From CAYWXV01 sp964462535 (GTDB taxonomy: Bacteria; Bacteroidota; Ignavibacteria; OLB7): DNA of 55,639 nucleotides. The notes below the pieces were generated by a model, which saw only the letters and a program-made list of their open reading frames with translations, did no database searches and had not been told where the DNA came from. Of the stretch, positions 1 through 7,780 are shown one piece after another. Location: the NCBI GenBank assembly GCA_964462535.1, contig CAYWXV010000021.1:1-55639 (forward strand), in the 5' to 3' direction. A program made the translations under genes and the position numbers. Numbering within the stretch: the stretch's first letter is position 1; each line of letters begins with the position of its first letter.

Positions 1-1
1 G

Positions 2-74
2 CACGCCCGGCTGGATTCGAACCAGCGACCTACGGTTTAGAAGACCGTTGCTCTATCCTCTGAGCTACGGGCGC
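2..74 (-). tRNA. tRNA-Arg (anticodon UCU)
   Basis: Read on the minus strand this is a complete cloverleaf: acceptor GCGCCCG pairs with CGGGCGT (one G-U pair at the end), the D-arm contains TAGCTCAG, the anticodon stem ACGGT/ACCGT encloses loop CTTCTAA, and the T-arm is GCTGG-TTCGAAT-CCAGC. The anticodon is TCT, so it reads AGA and AGG. The discriminator base is G and CCA is not encoded. Position 32 is C. A TAnnTTTG promoter box lies 12 bases upstream. Confidence 0.97.
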
Positions 75-86
75 GTTCAGGGAGCG

Positions 87-94
87 CAAAGATA
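87..94 (-). promoter_or_regulatory. TAnnTTTG -7 box of tRNA-Arg
   Basis: The minus strand reads TATCTTTG, ending 12 bases before the first tRNA base. TAnnTTTG is the known -7 element of the Bacteroidota primary sigma factor. A stable-RNA gene with so short a leader is a good place to see it. I do not see a convincing TTTG -33 element at the usual spacing. Confidence 0.55.
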
Positions 95-217
95 GGGAAG
101 CGGTCCCAGTTACCACCGGCAGTCCGCACTGTCTCCGTTTCTCAATTCAGCTGGCCAAAATCCGTACGCACGCAAGCCACTATTGTCAATATTCCCGTCA
201 GCCCATCAGCCCAGCCC

Positions 218-976
218 CTAGAACCGCACTTTCACGCCCCCCTGCACTGTCAGATAGTCAATCGTACGTCCCGGGTCATCGGGATTGTCCGGATTCGGGG
301 CGTCGTTCAAGTCGAGCCGTCGGAGTACCTCGATGGGGTCGAACGGCTTCCGGACAAACGTCCGTCCAATCGCATTCGCGTTGGTGTAGTTGATCGATGC
401 CTCGAGCGAGACCGGTGAGTTGCGCAGGTTGTAGCGGATTCCCAGCTCACCCTCGTACCCCAGACGCAATTCAGCGGGAATTTCAATCGTCTGGCGAGAT
501 GCCCCGTGCGACACCACCGCACCATCAATTCTGGTACCGACCAGCGCAGCGCGACTGAACACGTTCCACGTGGTGACTGAACGCCCCATGGTCCACTCGC
601 CTCCGGCCGAATAGGCCCAGATACCCATCCAGGTTTCCCCTTCGTCCTTCGTGTCTATTGCAAATGAAGTTCGGTGAACGCCAACCATGAGGCTCCATGG
701 AGACTCAGCGAATCGGTAGGTGGAGCGAAGTCCAATCGAGAATTGCCGGGTAGTGGGTTCGCCAAACGGGTACCGTGTGGCGTTCGGGTCGTAGGGCCAG
801 TATCTGAAGAAGTCTGTTGCTGTACCGTTCATACCGTATGCAACGGGAACGGACTGACCATAGTTCAGGATGACACTGAGTTCGGAGGGAGCCTCTGACT
901 GGGCATTTGCCATCGCCCCCGCCGTTGCAAGCAGCACGACGAAGATCAGTGAACTAACGGGACGTGAGGGACACAT
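218..976 (-). CDS. outer-membrane beta-barrel protein, unknown function
   Basis: This 252-residue protein has a Sec signal peptide (hydrophobic core SSLIFVVLLATAGAMA, cleavage likely after ANA). The rest alternates polar and hydrophobic residues with many aromatic strand ends (SIGLRSTYRF, WSLMVGVHRTSF, LRLGYEGELGIRYNL) and ends VQGGVKVRF, with a terminal Phe typical of BAM-assembled barrels. The size fits an 8-10-stranded barrel. I do not recognise a named family. It stands alone between the tRNA and a thioredoxin-like gene on the same strand. Confidence 0.8.
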   Translation of the reverse strand: MCPSRPVSSLIFVVLLATAGAMANAQSEAPSELSVILNYGQSVPVAYGMNGTATDFFRYWPYDPNATRYPFGEPTTRQFSIGLRSTYRFAESPWSLMVGVHRTSFAIDTKDEGETWMGIWAYSAGGEWTMGRSVTTWNVFSRAALVGTRIDGAVVSHGASRQTIEIPAELRLGYEGELGIRYNLRNSPVSLEASINYTNANAIGRTFVRKPFDPIEVLRRLDLNDAPNPDNPDDPGRTIDYLTVQGGVKVRF

Positions 977-1150
977 GAATCGCTCCGAGCGATGTGAGAA
1001 TGTGGGGGTGTGGCACCATTCGTGCCACGTGTGCAGTCACGTAGCGTCTGTGCAATCAGCTCATGTTACTTGGTCTGTGGAATAGGTCCGCGTCGAGACG
1101 GACGAAGGAGAGGAAAGTACCGATGGACCCACTCCGGTTCAAGAGATTTG

Positions 1151-2332
1151 TCAGTGGTGTCTGGGGAGCTTGTCCAGTATCCCCCGGACATCTTCGAGGA
1201 GCGTTTCACTGAATCCGATTGAATGATGCGAGATCGTCCCGTCACCGGCAACGATGTAGAACGTGGGATACGCGAAGACGCGATACGTGCGGGCGACATC
1301 CGCTCCGTCGACAAGCAGGGGGTACGTGAATCCCTTCCGCGTTATCAGGTCCCGAATCGTCTTGACGTCATCACGAACGTTGACGCCAATCACAATGACG
1401 TTGCTGTCGCGGTACATGCGTGAAAGCGTATCCAATGTTGGCATGGCCATAAGGCAAGGGGCGCAAGCGACGTACCAGAAATCGATAAGGACCGTCTTCC
1501 CACGCAAGTCGCTCAGGCGTACCGTGTCGCCATTGAGGTCCACAAGGTTAAACTCGGGGGCGACCGAACCCATGCTCAGGGGCTCTGGACGTTTCGGTGG
1601 TTCACGGACTTTGAACTCAAACCCCTCAGGCGTCTTTATCGTGAAGAGCGAATCTGGAATGGGTCGATCGAAATCGTACCTCGCGAATCTCATCGTGTCG
1701 CGATAGGGGAGGTCATTGAAATCGGTAGCGAATGTGTAGAGTCGTGGCAGATGATCGCTCTGGCCGAAACACCACTGTGCGACGTTCCTTCCGCCGTGAA
1801 TGCTCGTTCCGTACTCGCGCGCGACCACTCTGCACAGTGTTCCATCGACGGTAGTGTCGGCTCCGGCGTACATGAGAGAGTCGAGAGAACTGAACGTCCC
1901 TTTCCGCATGAAGAGAAACGCCACGAGACGTCCTTCCAGCGAACCCTCCAGATACTGCCTCATCGACATGGTCGAGTCCGACTGAAGGACTTTCCGGTGC
2001 TCCGTCGACATCTGGAGAATCCGCTTCCCGTCGTATGTGATGGTCCATCCGTGGTCGAGTTCGATCCGGACCAGGAATCCGACATCGCGGTCTTCGCGCT
2101 CTCGTCGCAACCAGATGCGTGCAGTATGGTGTTGTGGAACACCGTCAATGCTGACAAGTGTGTATGACGCGTCGAACTGGACTGTCGTGAATCCTGACAG
2201 CGCTGAATCAGCTCTGCTTAACACTGCCTCAGCGTGAGGGGCAATCTGAGCCGAAAGGGAAACTGATGCTGTGGCCAGTGCAAGGAGCGCGACGACAATG
2301 CGCGCCAGCCGCAATGCGAGGGGGACATTCAT
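1151..2332 (-). CDS. exported TlpA-like thioredoxin with N-terminal LolA-like region
   Basis: The start chosen is the ATG giving MNVPLALRLARIVVALLALA, a clear signal peptide; an in-frame extension upstream to 2437 is basic, low-complexity and unlike a signal. The mature protein (393 residues with signal) has about 210 residues resembling the LolA/DUF2092 fold (repeated beta strands, RADSALSGFTTVQFDASYTL) and then an AhpC/TSA-TlpA domain starting near APEFNLVDLNGDTVRLSDL. The redox motif is WYVACAPC, with cysteines at about residues 290 and 293; cis-proline follows at AYPTF. It probably reduces or isomerises disulfides outside the cytoplasm. The N-terminal assignment is inference from fold pattern only. 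Confidence 0.85.
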   Translation of the reverse strand: MNVPLALRLARIVVALLALATASVSLSAQIAPHAEAVLSRADSALSGFTTVQFDASYTLVSIDGVPQHHTARIWLRREREDRDVGFLVRIELDHGWTITYDGKRILQMSTEHRKVLQSDSTMSMRQYLEGSLEGRLVAFLFMRKGTFSSLDSLMYAGADTTVDGTLCRVVAREYGTSIHGGRNVAQWCFGQSDHLPRLYTFATDFNDLPYRDTMRFARYDFDRPIPDSLFTIKTPEGFEFKVREPPKRPEPLSMGSVAPEFNLVDLNGDTVRLSDLRGKTVLIDFWYVACAPCLMAMPTLDTLSRMYRDSNVIVIGVNVRDDVKTIRDLITRKGFTYPLLVDGADVARTYRVFAYPTFYIVAGDGTISHHSIGFSETLLEDVRGILDKLPRHH

Positions 2333-2801
2333 GGGGCAAACATCGTGCATATGGCATACCAGTACGCAGTGTCGAGCAGGCGCGGAATGTGGTGCGCTGA
2401 CGCTGGCGTTTCGAGCGCCAGCCCGATGCCTCGCCATCGGCCGCTAAGCATGTGGATTTGGCGATGAAGGCGAACGGAGAAACCGCAGCTCGACTGTCTC
2501 GCTTCATGAAGCGCGCGGCCCTCTTCTAATCCCGCGACGACCGTTCACGAACGAAAGACATGGTGGTCCACTCCGCTCGAGTCCCACCCGTGATGTCGCT
2601 TTTCGTTCTCGAGAGTTCGCTAGCCCTCCCGACGCGACTCACGTGCGCAGAGGTCCAGAGCCGCGCCACAGGGTCACGATGCGACCTCGTTCGGTTCGTG
2701 GCGCTGTCACGAGAGTCGGCTCGTCGGTCGTCTGCGCTATCTGCGTGCCCGATTGTGTCGCGCGTCGCCGTCGACGCGCGACACAATCGGGACCAGGCAT
2801 A
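2333..2801. other. non-coding stretch between two exported-protein genes
   Basis: No convincing gene lies here. Short open frames exist on both strands but are Arg/Ser/Thr-rich and lack signals or ribosome sites. Near 2402-2422 there is a 7-bp hairpin (GCTGGCG/CGCCAGC). The main structure is the perfect hairpin at 2748-2791, listed separately. Confidence 0.6.
2748..2791 (-). terminator. perfect 20-bp GC-rich hairpin downstream of the DUF1579-like gene
   Basis: Bases 2748-2767 are exactly complementary to 2772-2791, leaving a CCGT loop. The hairpin begins 10 bases past the stop codon of the minus-strand gene at 2802-3350. There is no T-run after either arm, so it is either a T-less terminator or a 3'-end stabilising structure. 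Confidence 0.6.
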
Positions 2802-3350
2802 CTATCCCTTTCTCATCGTCGCCTGAAAGACGCTCTGCACCTTGCCCCCGATCGTCGCCGTGCTTTTGAACGAAAACTCCGTCGGGCTCACGATGGTCAT
2901 TGGGATGGTCTCGACGTACTTCTTCCCGTTCATCACCCCTTCGTACTTGAACGTGATGTTGCCATTACGGTCGAAGCGGCCGTAGTGGTCGTGCGTCTCG
3001 CCGGTCGCGGTCACACTGAACATGTGGACAAGCCCCTTGCCCGCATCATATCCAAACATGTCCGACTCGGTGTACGTTCCCATGCCAGGAATGTCGGCGC
3101 TGCCGACCGCGTAGTACCCCAGCCCTCCGGCAATCTTTGTGACAACGATGTTCAGTCGGAACGAAGTCGTCTGGCCACCTTCGGTAACTGTTGCGTCTCC
3201 GCTCCACGTCCCTTCAAGGAAGGCGAGCTTCTGAATTGGGGCTGGAACCTCCTGAGCCCATGTAGCGAGTGGTGCGCAAAATGAGGCCGCGATTGCAATC
3301 AGAGCGAACGTCGTCGAGATGATTCGGGTGATCCACAGCTGATTCTGCAT
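2802..3350 (-). CDS. secreted DUF1579-like beta-barrel protein
   Basis: This 182-residue protein has an N-terminal signal peptide (ISTTFALIAIAASFCAPLATWA, cleavage before QEVPAP). The opening LAFLEGTWSGDATVTEGG and the later strands (FGYDAGKGLVHMFSV, HDHYGRFDRNGNITFKYEG) look like the DUF1579/lipocalin-like fold, in which an LxG-W segment starts a small barrel. The ligand is unknown. It is a single gene followed by a strong hairpin. The family call is from pattern recognition; export is well supported. Confidence 0.75.
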   Translation of the reverse strand: MQNQLWITRIISTTFALIAIAASFCAPLATWAQEVPAPIQKLAFLEGTWSGDATVTEGGQTTSFRLNIVVTKIAGGLGYYAVGSADIPGMGTYTESDMFGYDAGKGLVHMFSVTATGETHDHYGRFDRNGNITFKYEGVMNGKKYVETIPMTIVSPTEFSFKSTATIGGKVQSVFQATMRKG

Positions 3351-3471
3351 GGCTGAGTCTCCGTCAGGCGTTTGTGTGAGATGTGGAAGGGCGGAAGTCG
3401 AGTCATATCCCCCGAGTGAAGACTCTTGCCGTCGTCGTCCGCTTCGGCGGGTACGGCGGGAAGATCATGGA

Positions 3472-3545
3472 GGCTGTTGAACTACTCGCGATCTCCGTGT
3501 TGCGCTTCTCGTTGCGCCCTTGACCACACGCGATTTGAATTTGAG
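3472..3545 (+). repeat. intergenic palindromic repeat, copy C (shortened)
   Basis: It reads TGTTGAACTACTCGCGATCT, then CGTGTTGCGCTTCTCG, then TTGCGCCCTTGACC and CGCGATTTGAA. These blocks match the two ends of the copies at 12143-12265 and 18553-18686, but the middle 40-50 bases are missing. It lies in the 400-base non-coding gap between a minus-strand gene starting at 3350 and a plus-strand gene starting at 3755. Relative to the other two copies it is inverted. Confidence 0.7.
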
Positions 3546-3705
3546 TTATTCAACAATCTGCCAGCGGCAGGTCCGCATTGTCCTCAAGTCGTGAATGGAC
3601 GCTTCGATCATTCCATGTGTCTGCCGGGTCAATCGGTGGCAAATGTAGTGCGCGCGCGGACGGTTTGCACACGTTGAAGAGCGTGTTCCGCAGTTTGTCG
3701 AGGCG

Positions 3706-3713
3706 TATCTTTG
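3706..3713 (+). promoter_or_regulatory. TAnnTTTG -7 box upstream of the metallophosphoesterase
   Basis: TATCTTTG is identical to the box in front of tRNA-Arg and lies 42 bases before the ATG at 3755. No clear -33 TTTG is present at the consensus spacing, so this rests on the -7 box and position alone. Confidence 0.4.
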
Positions 3714-3754
3714 GATTCCCCTACACACAGCCACTCCATTGATGATTCCCTGAC

Positions 3755-4816
3755 ATGAAACGACGGACGTTTCTACGCACACTTGCGCTTGGCATACCGT
3801 CCTCGGTGGCCCTTGCGTCGTGTGAGACGTTTCTACCCGGCGTGGGCGTTTCCCCATGTCGTTGGGAGTGTGCGGGTGATCGGCGAAGAATCGCTGTGGT
3901 GGGCGACCTGCAACGGGCAATGTCCACTCTCCCCGCTCTGCTTGCGTCGACCGGTGTTGCGTTCAACTCCTATGGAACCAACGACACCGAGAGGGGAGCG
4001 ATCCTCGCTGGAATTGCAAACCACCGTCCCGACATGCTCCTGCTTCTGGGCGATCAGGTTGAGGATGGTGACGATGCCGAGGATTGGGATTTCTTCGATC
4101 AAGCGATGCGGCCGGTGCGGGAAGCGAACGTTCAGACATGGGCCGTGCTTGGAAATCACGACTACGGGTCAATGCGTCGACGCGAGAACCGACAACCCTG
4201 GCGGAGGCATTTTCTCCAACGCTTCCCCCATCAGGAGATCCTCCCCCTTACAACGATCCAGCTGAACGACTACTCTCTGGTTGTCGTCGACTCGAATCTC
4301 TCCACGATGACCGATGCAGCGATCGCGAAGCTCGCGCTCGACTTCCGCGTCACACTGGCAGAGCTCGACAACAGCGACAACGTCGCCGGCGTCATTGTTG
4401 CAATGCATCACCCGCCATACACGAACGGCGGGTTTGGATTTGGTCCGATGCGAACCGTCGGGAGCATGATGGAGCGTCTGCAGACCCTTTTCGCGGAACC
4501 GTTCTTGTTGGCCCGAAAGACCCGTCTGTTTCTTTCGGGTCATACTCATTCATATCAACGATTCATCGTTGATTCGGGAAAGCAGTTTGTGGTAAGCGGG
4601 GGGGGTGGCGGTCCAAGACACAGTGTGGACATCGGTGCCGACCGTCTCTTCACCAACGATGCGGATGTACTCCGCACCGTCGCCGAACGACCGTTCCACT
4701 TTCTGATGCTTGAACTCGACGCAAAGGGAATCAGTCTCCAGGTCCACATGCTGGACCAGTCGACAGGCTTGACGTACATCGGTGATGGTGTAACGCAAAT
4801 CGGCAAGCGGCCCTGA
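3755..4816 (+). CDS. calcineurin-like metallophosphoesterase, probable Tat-exported lipoprotein
   Basis: The 353-residue protein begins MKRRTFLRTLALGIPSSVALASCE. That is a twin-arginine motif (KRRTFLR) followed by a lipobox (ALASC), so it is predicted to be exported folded and lipidated at Cys23. The metallophosphoesterase motifs follow in order: VVGDLQ, LLGDQVEDGDD, VLGNHDYG, AMHHPPYTNGG, LSGHTHSYQRF. The overall pattern is like purple acid phosphatase-type enzymes; the usual first-motif His (DxH) is Gln here (DLQ). TatA-type genes lie at 16603-17455. Its stop codon abuts the stop of the convergent gene (TGATCA). The substrate is unknown. Confidence 0.9.
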   Translation: MKRRTFLRTLALGIPSSVALASCETFLPGVGVSPCRWECAGDRRRIAVVGDLQRAMSTLPALLASTGVAFNSYGTNDTERGAILAGIANHRPDMLLLLGDQVEDGDDAEDWDFFDQAMRPVREANVQTWAVLGNHDYGSMRRRENRQPWRRHFLQRFPHQEILPLTTIQLNDYSLVVVDSNLSTMTDAAIAKLALDFRVTLAELDNSDNVAGVIVAMHHPPYTNGGFGFGPMRTVGSMMERLQTLFAEPFLLARKTRLFLSGHTHSYQRFIVDSGKQFVVSGGGGGPRHSVDIGADRLFTNDADVLRTVAERPFHFLMLELDAKGISLQVHMLDQSTGLTYIGDGVTQIGKRP

Positions 4817-5527
4817 TCAGTTCGACCTGCCACCCTTCCGTCCACCTTCCGCCAGATCTTCAATCAAACCGGCTGCTACCGATGCAAGGACCAGGCGCGC
4901 ATCGCGCAGGTGAGGAACCTCCGCCACCACTCTGCATTCATAATAGAACCTATCGATAGCGGAAGCGAGAGTTAGAATGGTAAGCTCGCGTGCGCCGGGC
5001 GTAGGGACGTCGGTCGCGCTGCCTCGAACTCCCATGCAGATCTGCCGCGCGAGTTCGACATCCTGGTCTGTTGCGGCAAGTGGGTTGAGATCGGTCGAAC
5101 GGGACCAACCGAAGCCCAAGGTGACGGCATGACGGAGGATACCGGTCAATTGCAGGTGTGAGCGATGGAGATGGGGTGGAAGTTTGGCGGTCGCTGGTAG
5201 CGGAGCGCCGTGGCTCAGTCGCGCCCGTTCATCGACAACCATCCGAAGAGCGTCGATGAAGAAGTGCGGTGTGAACGTGAGGTTGATGAATCCGGGAGGG
5301 ACAATTTCCTGTCGCCCAATCCACGACGCGCGAAGCGGGAGGCTCTCCAGGATGTTGCGGGCAATTGCCACTCCCTCGTGTTGGTCGCCCCGGCTCAGCG
5401 TCACAGCCGCAGTGATGGCCAGATCGACACCGGTGCGATGCGGATGTGGATCGATACGATCCTTGTGCGGAAGGCTCTCGGGTACGACTCCCTCCAACAG
5501 CGACGCGACATACGAGGCCGGTGTCAT
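4817..5527 (-). CDS. ArgRS-derived tRNA-binding protein without catalytic domain (DALR domain)
   Basis: This 236-residue protein joins two parts of arginyl-tRNA synthetase. Residues 1-105 look like the N-terminal additional domain that contacts the tRNA elbow (VDLAITAAVTLSRGD, then PPGFINLTF, matching the ArgRS agPGFiNi motif). Residues 120-236 look like the DALR anticodon-binding domain (SHLQLTGILRHA, like the ArgRS AHARIcSIlRKA segment, then AIDRFYYECRVV and LRDARLVLA). The Rossmann catalytic domain with HIGH and KMSKS is absent, with no frameshift or stop. It starts 8 bases after rsfS in a translation-related cluster. It probably binds tRNA-Arg without charging it. Confidence 0.8.
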   Translation of the reverse strand: MTPASYVASLLEGVVPESLPHKDRIDPHPHRTGVDLAITAAVTLSRGDQHEGVAIARNILESLPLRASWIGRQEIVPPGFINLTFTPHFFIDALRMVVDERARLSHGAPLPATAKLPPHLHRSHLQLTGILRHAVTLGFGWSRSTDLNPLAATDQDVELARQICMGVRGSATDVPTPGARELTILTLASAIDRFYYECRVVAEVPHLRDARLVLASVAAGLIEDLAEGGRKGGRSN

Positions 5528-5535
5528 CGTGCAGG

Positions 5536-5919
5536 TCAGCGCTCAACCACTTCGTCGACGACTTCCTCCCGCTCGGCATCGGACCAGAGGCGTTCGATCT
5601 TGTAGAAATCTCTCGCCTCCCGATACATAACGTGAACGACGACCTCGACAAAGTCAAGAATGATCCACTGCCCGCCACCCCATCCCTCGGTGCGGTAGGG
5701 CTTGATTCCGTCGGCGGTGAGGTCGTCGAGTACCGCGTCCGCGATTGCCTTCAACTGCACATCATTGTCGGCTGTCGCAATCACGAAGAAATCGGTGATG
5801 TCGGTGAGGGGGCGGAGATCGAGAATGACGACATCGCGACCTTTCTTGGAAAGGGCAGCGGCGCCGCATCGTTGGGCCAGGCCGTGTGATTCGTTCGATA
5901 CGGTTTTTTTGCGGGGCAT
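5536..5919 (-). CDS. rsfS: ribosome silencing factor RsfS
   Basis: This 127-residue protein is typical RsfS/Iojap: KKGRDVVILDLRPLTDITDFFVIATADN near the start, then WIILDFVEVVVHVMYREARDFYKIERLWSDAE. The family binds ribosomal protein uL14 and blocks joining of the 50S and 30S subunits when nutrients are scarce. The C-terminal acidic tail is ordinary. It sits between the LytR_C-domain gene (41 bases upstream) and the DALR gene (8 bases downstream), probably in one transcript. Confidence 0.95.
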   Translation of the reverse strand: MPRKKTVSNESHGLAQRCGAAALSKKGRDVVILDLRPLTDITDFFVIATADNDVQLKAIADAVLDDLTADGIKPYRTEGWGGGQWIILDFVEVVVHVMYREARDFYKIERLWSDAEREEVVDEVVER

Positions 5920-5959
5920 GTATCAGACGTTGTGTTGGAACCGACGATCTTCCATTAGC

Positions 5960-6460
5960 CTATTTGGATGGCCGGAGATCCTTGTAGTCGCCACCGACGA
6001 TAACTGTAGCGCGGAGAAAGAGGGAACTGTCGATTGCTGTTTCCACCCGATCGTAAGGGATACCCAGGGCGTAGGCCACCTTCCGGGCGGAAACGGTGTC
6101 CCCAACCCGGTCCAGTACGCGCGACGTCCGTTCCCTGGCAGCGCTTGTGGACGTTTCCGCAACGTCGAAACGCCGAGCACGGAGGAACTCCGTGAACCGC
6201 TTTGCCACGCCGTCCGCGCCACAGGCGTTGATTACCTCGACTTGAATCTGCTCCCCGGCCCGAACGACCATATCCGAGTGCTCGATAGTTGCGTCGACCG
6301 TCGGATGAATCACGGTCTGCCTGAGCAGACCGTATGCCAGTATGACCACCAGAGGGATCAGAAGAGCGAGCGCGGCGGCGTAGAGCACGCGTCGGCGCCG
6401 CTGTCGGGGAAGTTGCTCACGGGCCTTGAGGTCTCGAAGCCTGGTGGGAGGGGCGCTCAC
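5960..6460 (-). CDS. membrane-anchored LytR_C-domain protein
   Basis: I place the start at the GTG at 6460, whose GTGA overlaps the stop of the upstream lipoprotein gene and which follows a strong GGAGGGGAT ribosome site; the in-frame ATG at 6508 would give a longer, unlikely N-terminus. The 166-residue product has a basic stretch (RRRR), one membrane segment (YAAALALLIPLVVILAYGLL) and an outer LytR C-terminal domain (IQVEVINACGADGVAKRFTEFLRARRFDV, then ARKVAYALGIP). This domain is found with LCP cell-wall ligases and alone; its role is not established. It is coupled to the upstream gene and followed by rsfS. Confidence 0.85.
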   Translation of the reverse strand: MSAPPTRLRDLKAREQLPRQRRRRVLYAAALALLIPLVVILAYGLLRQTVIHPTVDATIEHSDMVVRAGEQIQVEVINACGADGVAKRFTEFLRARRFDVAETSTSAARERTSRVLDRVGDTVSARKVAYALGIPYDRVETAIDSSLFLRATVIVGGDYKDLRPSK

Positions 6461-7449
6461 TCCATCCCCTCCGATATGTGATCCCCCCCCGCAAGCGCGC
6501 GCTGCCACATGGAATCGAGAAGCTCAAATTGCCCGCGGGGGAGGCGCTTTCGCAAGTACTCCTGCTCACGCCGCCAGAACAGGTCTCCACCCTCCACGTC
6601 GCCGCTCTTCAGTGCATAGAGGAGTACGCGCGCGGCAGGAGGGAAGAGGGGGCTGGTTCGCGGTTCGCTGGACCATTCCACTTCCAGCGAGTCGGCGTAT
6701 CTGGAGGTGTCACCACGGTGCAATGGGCGAATCGACCGGTACTCCGTCATAGCGTTCCGTAGAAGGCTCCGAAATCGACTCTGCCGTAATCCGAGATCGC
6801 TCCGGAAAATCCCGCGACTGAATCGGAGGATGTCGTCCATGTACTCGAACGATTCCGTCCGCGGTACCTGCGGCGGCCAAAGTCTCGCCCGAACGACAAC
6901 CGTCGCCTCGTCTTCAGAGCTGTCCACGACGATCGGGTCGCCGTGACGAAGGGAGAGAACAGTGCGAATTCGTCGATCGTCAGACCCATCGGAGGAGATC
7001 ACGGCTAGCCCTACCGAGGCAACGGGATCGTTTCCGCCGGCGCTTCTCGTAAGCACCAGGTCGGGCAGGTGATCCCCAGTCACGTCCCGGCACTCGACGG
7101 AGATGGTCCAGCGAGACGAGTCGATCGCAGCAACCGTCCAGGTGGTCGACCCATCGATGCGCGTCATCACGACTACTCGATCGGCGATTGCGTCTGCGGG
7201 ATGCGTTTCGGTACTATCGAGCGCAACTAAAACGCGCTCCGGGCTACCGTCTCCGTTGATGTCACGGGTCAGGATCGCTCGCAGGACTCCTTCCTCCAAA
7301 TCGGGGTTCTCCCCGGTTTTCGGCTCATGTGGTGCAGTGCTGCGTCTGATGGCGTCCGTCGGTGGGACGCGCGGCGATTCCCTGTCGCCGCCGCAGGCGC
7401 CGATCAATAGAAGCAGGATCGAGACTGTATGTGTGGCGTACCGTGCCAT
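6457..7449 (-). CDS. lipoprotein with FG-GAP/VCBS-like Asp-rich motifs
   Basis: The start chosen gives MARYATHTVSILLLLIGACG, a lipoprotein signal with lipidation at Cys19; the frame stays open upstream to 7608, but that extension overlaps the Hc1 gene and has no signal character. The 330-residue product contains DINGDGSPERVLV and DVTGDHLPDLVLT, two Asp-rich loops like calcium-binding FG-GAP/VCBS repeats, each followed by a beta strand. The C-terminal part is helical (FRSLLRNAMTEYRSI, EQEYLRKRLPRGQFELLDSMW). The function is unknown. The stop overlaps the next start by four bases (GTGA). Confidence 0.75.
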   Translation of the reverse strand: MARYATHTVSILLLLIGACGGDRESPRVPPTDAIRRSTAPHEPKTGENPDLEEGVLRAILTRDINGDGSPERVLVALDSTETHPADAIADRVVVMTRIDGSTTWTVAAIDSSRWTISVECRDVTGDHLPDLVLTRSAGGNDPVASVGLAVISSDGSDDRRIRTVLSLRHGDPIVVDSSEDEATVVVRARLWPPQVPRTESFEYMDDILRFSRGIFRSDLGLRQSRFRSLLRNAMTEYRSIRPLHRGDTSRYADSLEVEWSSEPRTSPLFPPAARVLLYALKSGDVEGGDLFWRREQEYLRKRLPRGQFELLDSMWQRALAGGDHISEGME

Positions 7450-7585
7450 CCGAGCAGGGATGCGGACAAAGTTCGCGGGCGAACGGCCGATCGCGACGCT
7501 AGTTCGCGTTGTGCTCGTTCGCCCGCGTGAATCGTTGATTTTCGGGCCGAATTCGGGGGTGAAGTCTCCGTCCGGCTCGATCTGG

Positions 7586-7780
7586 TTATTCTCCGGGGGA
7601 ATCGTCATCGTCCCGCTTCAGGGTCTGCACCTCGTTGCGGACCACTTGAGCGAACGCGCGGAGCTCCTGCATGTGCTTGCGAACACGCACACCTGCCGCC
7701 TTATTCCCCTTGTCGTAGAATTTCTGGAAATCCTTGTCGAAGCTGTCGACCAGTTCCTTCAGCTGGCTGAAACGGTCCAT
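7586..7780 (-). CDS. Hc1-type histone H1-like protein
   Basis: The 64-residue protein MDRFSQLKELVDSFDKDFQK... belongs to the short Hc1 family common in Bacteroidota: an acidic-basic helix, then GNKAAGVRVRKHMQELRAFAQVVRNEVQ. The start is set by an AGGGGGA ribosome site 5 bases upstream of the ATG at 7780; the frame is open further upstream but passes through a T-rich non-coding tract. It probably associates with DNA, but unlike chlamydial Hc1 it lacks a long Lys/Ala tail and instead ends acidic (DDDDSPGE). The 266 bases upstream, up to uvrA, contain a 9-base T-run on this strand but no other gene. Confidence 0.88.
   Translation of the reverse strand: MDRFSQLKELVDSFDKDFQKFYDKGNKAAGVRVRKHMQELRAFAQVVRNEVQTLKRDDDDSPGE

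Noticed and set aside
4817..5527. Decayed argS pseudogene
   Set aside because: The frame is intact, both domain ends are well kept, the catalytic domain is missing cleanly, and the gene sits tightly behind rsfS. Loss by random decay would leave frameshifts or remnants of HIGH/KMSKS.
7450..7608. N-terminal extension of the VCBS-like lipoprotein to an ATG at 7608
   Set aside because: It overlaps the Hc1 gene and places 53 polar residues in front of a complete lipoprotein signal peptide.
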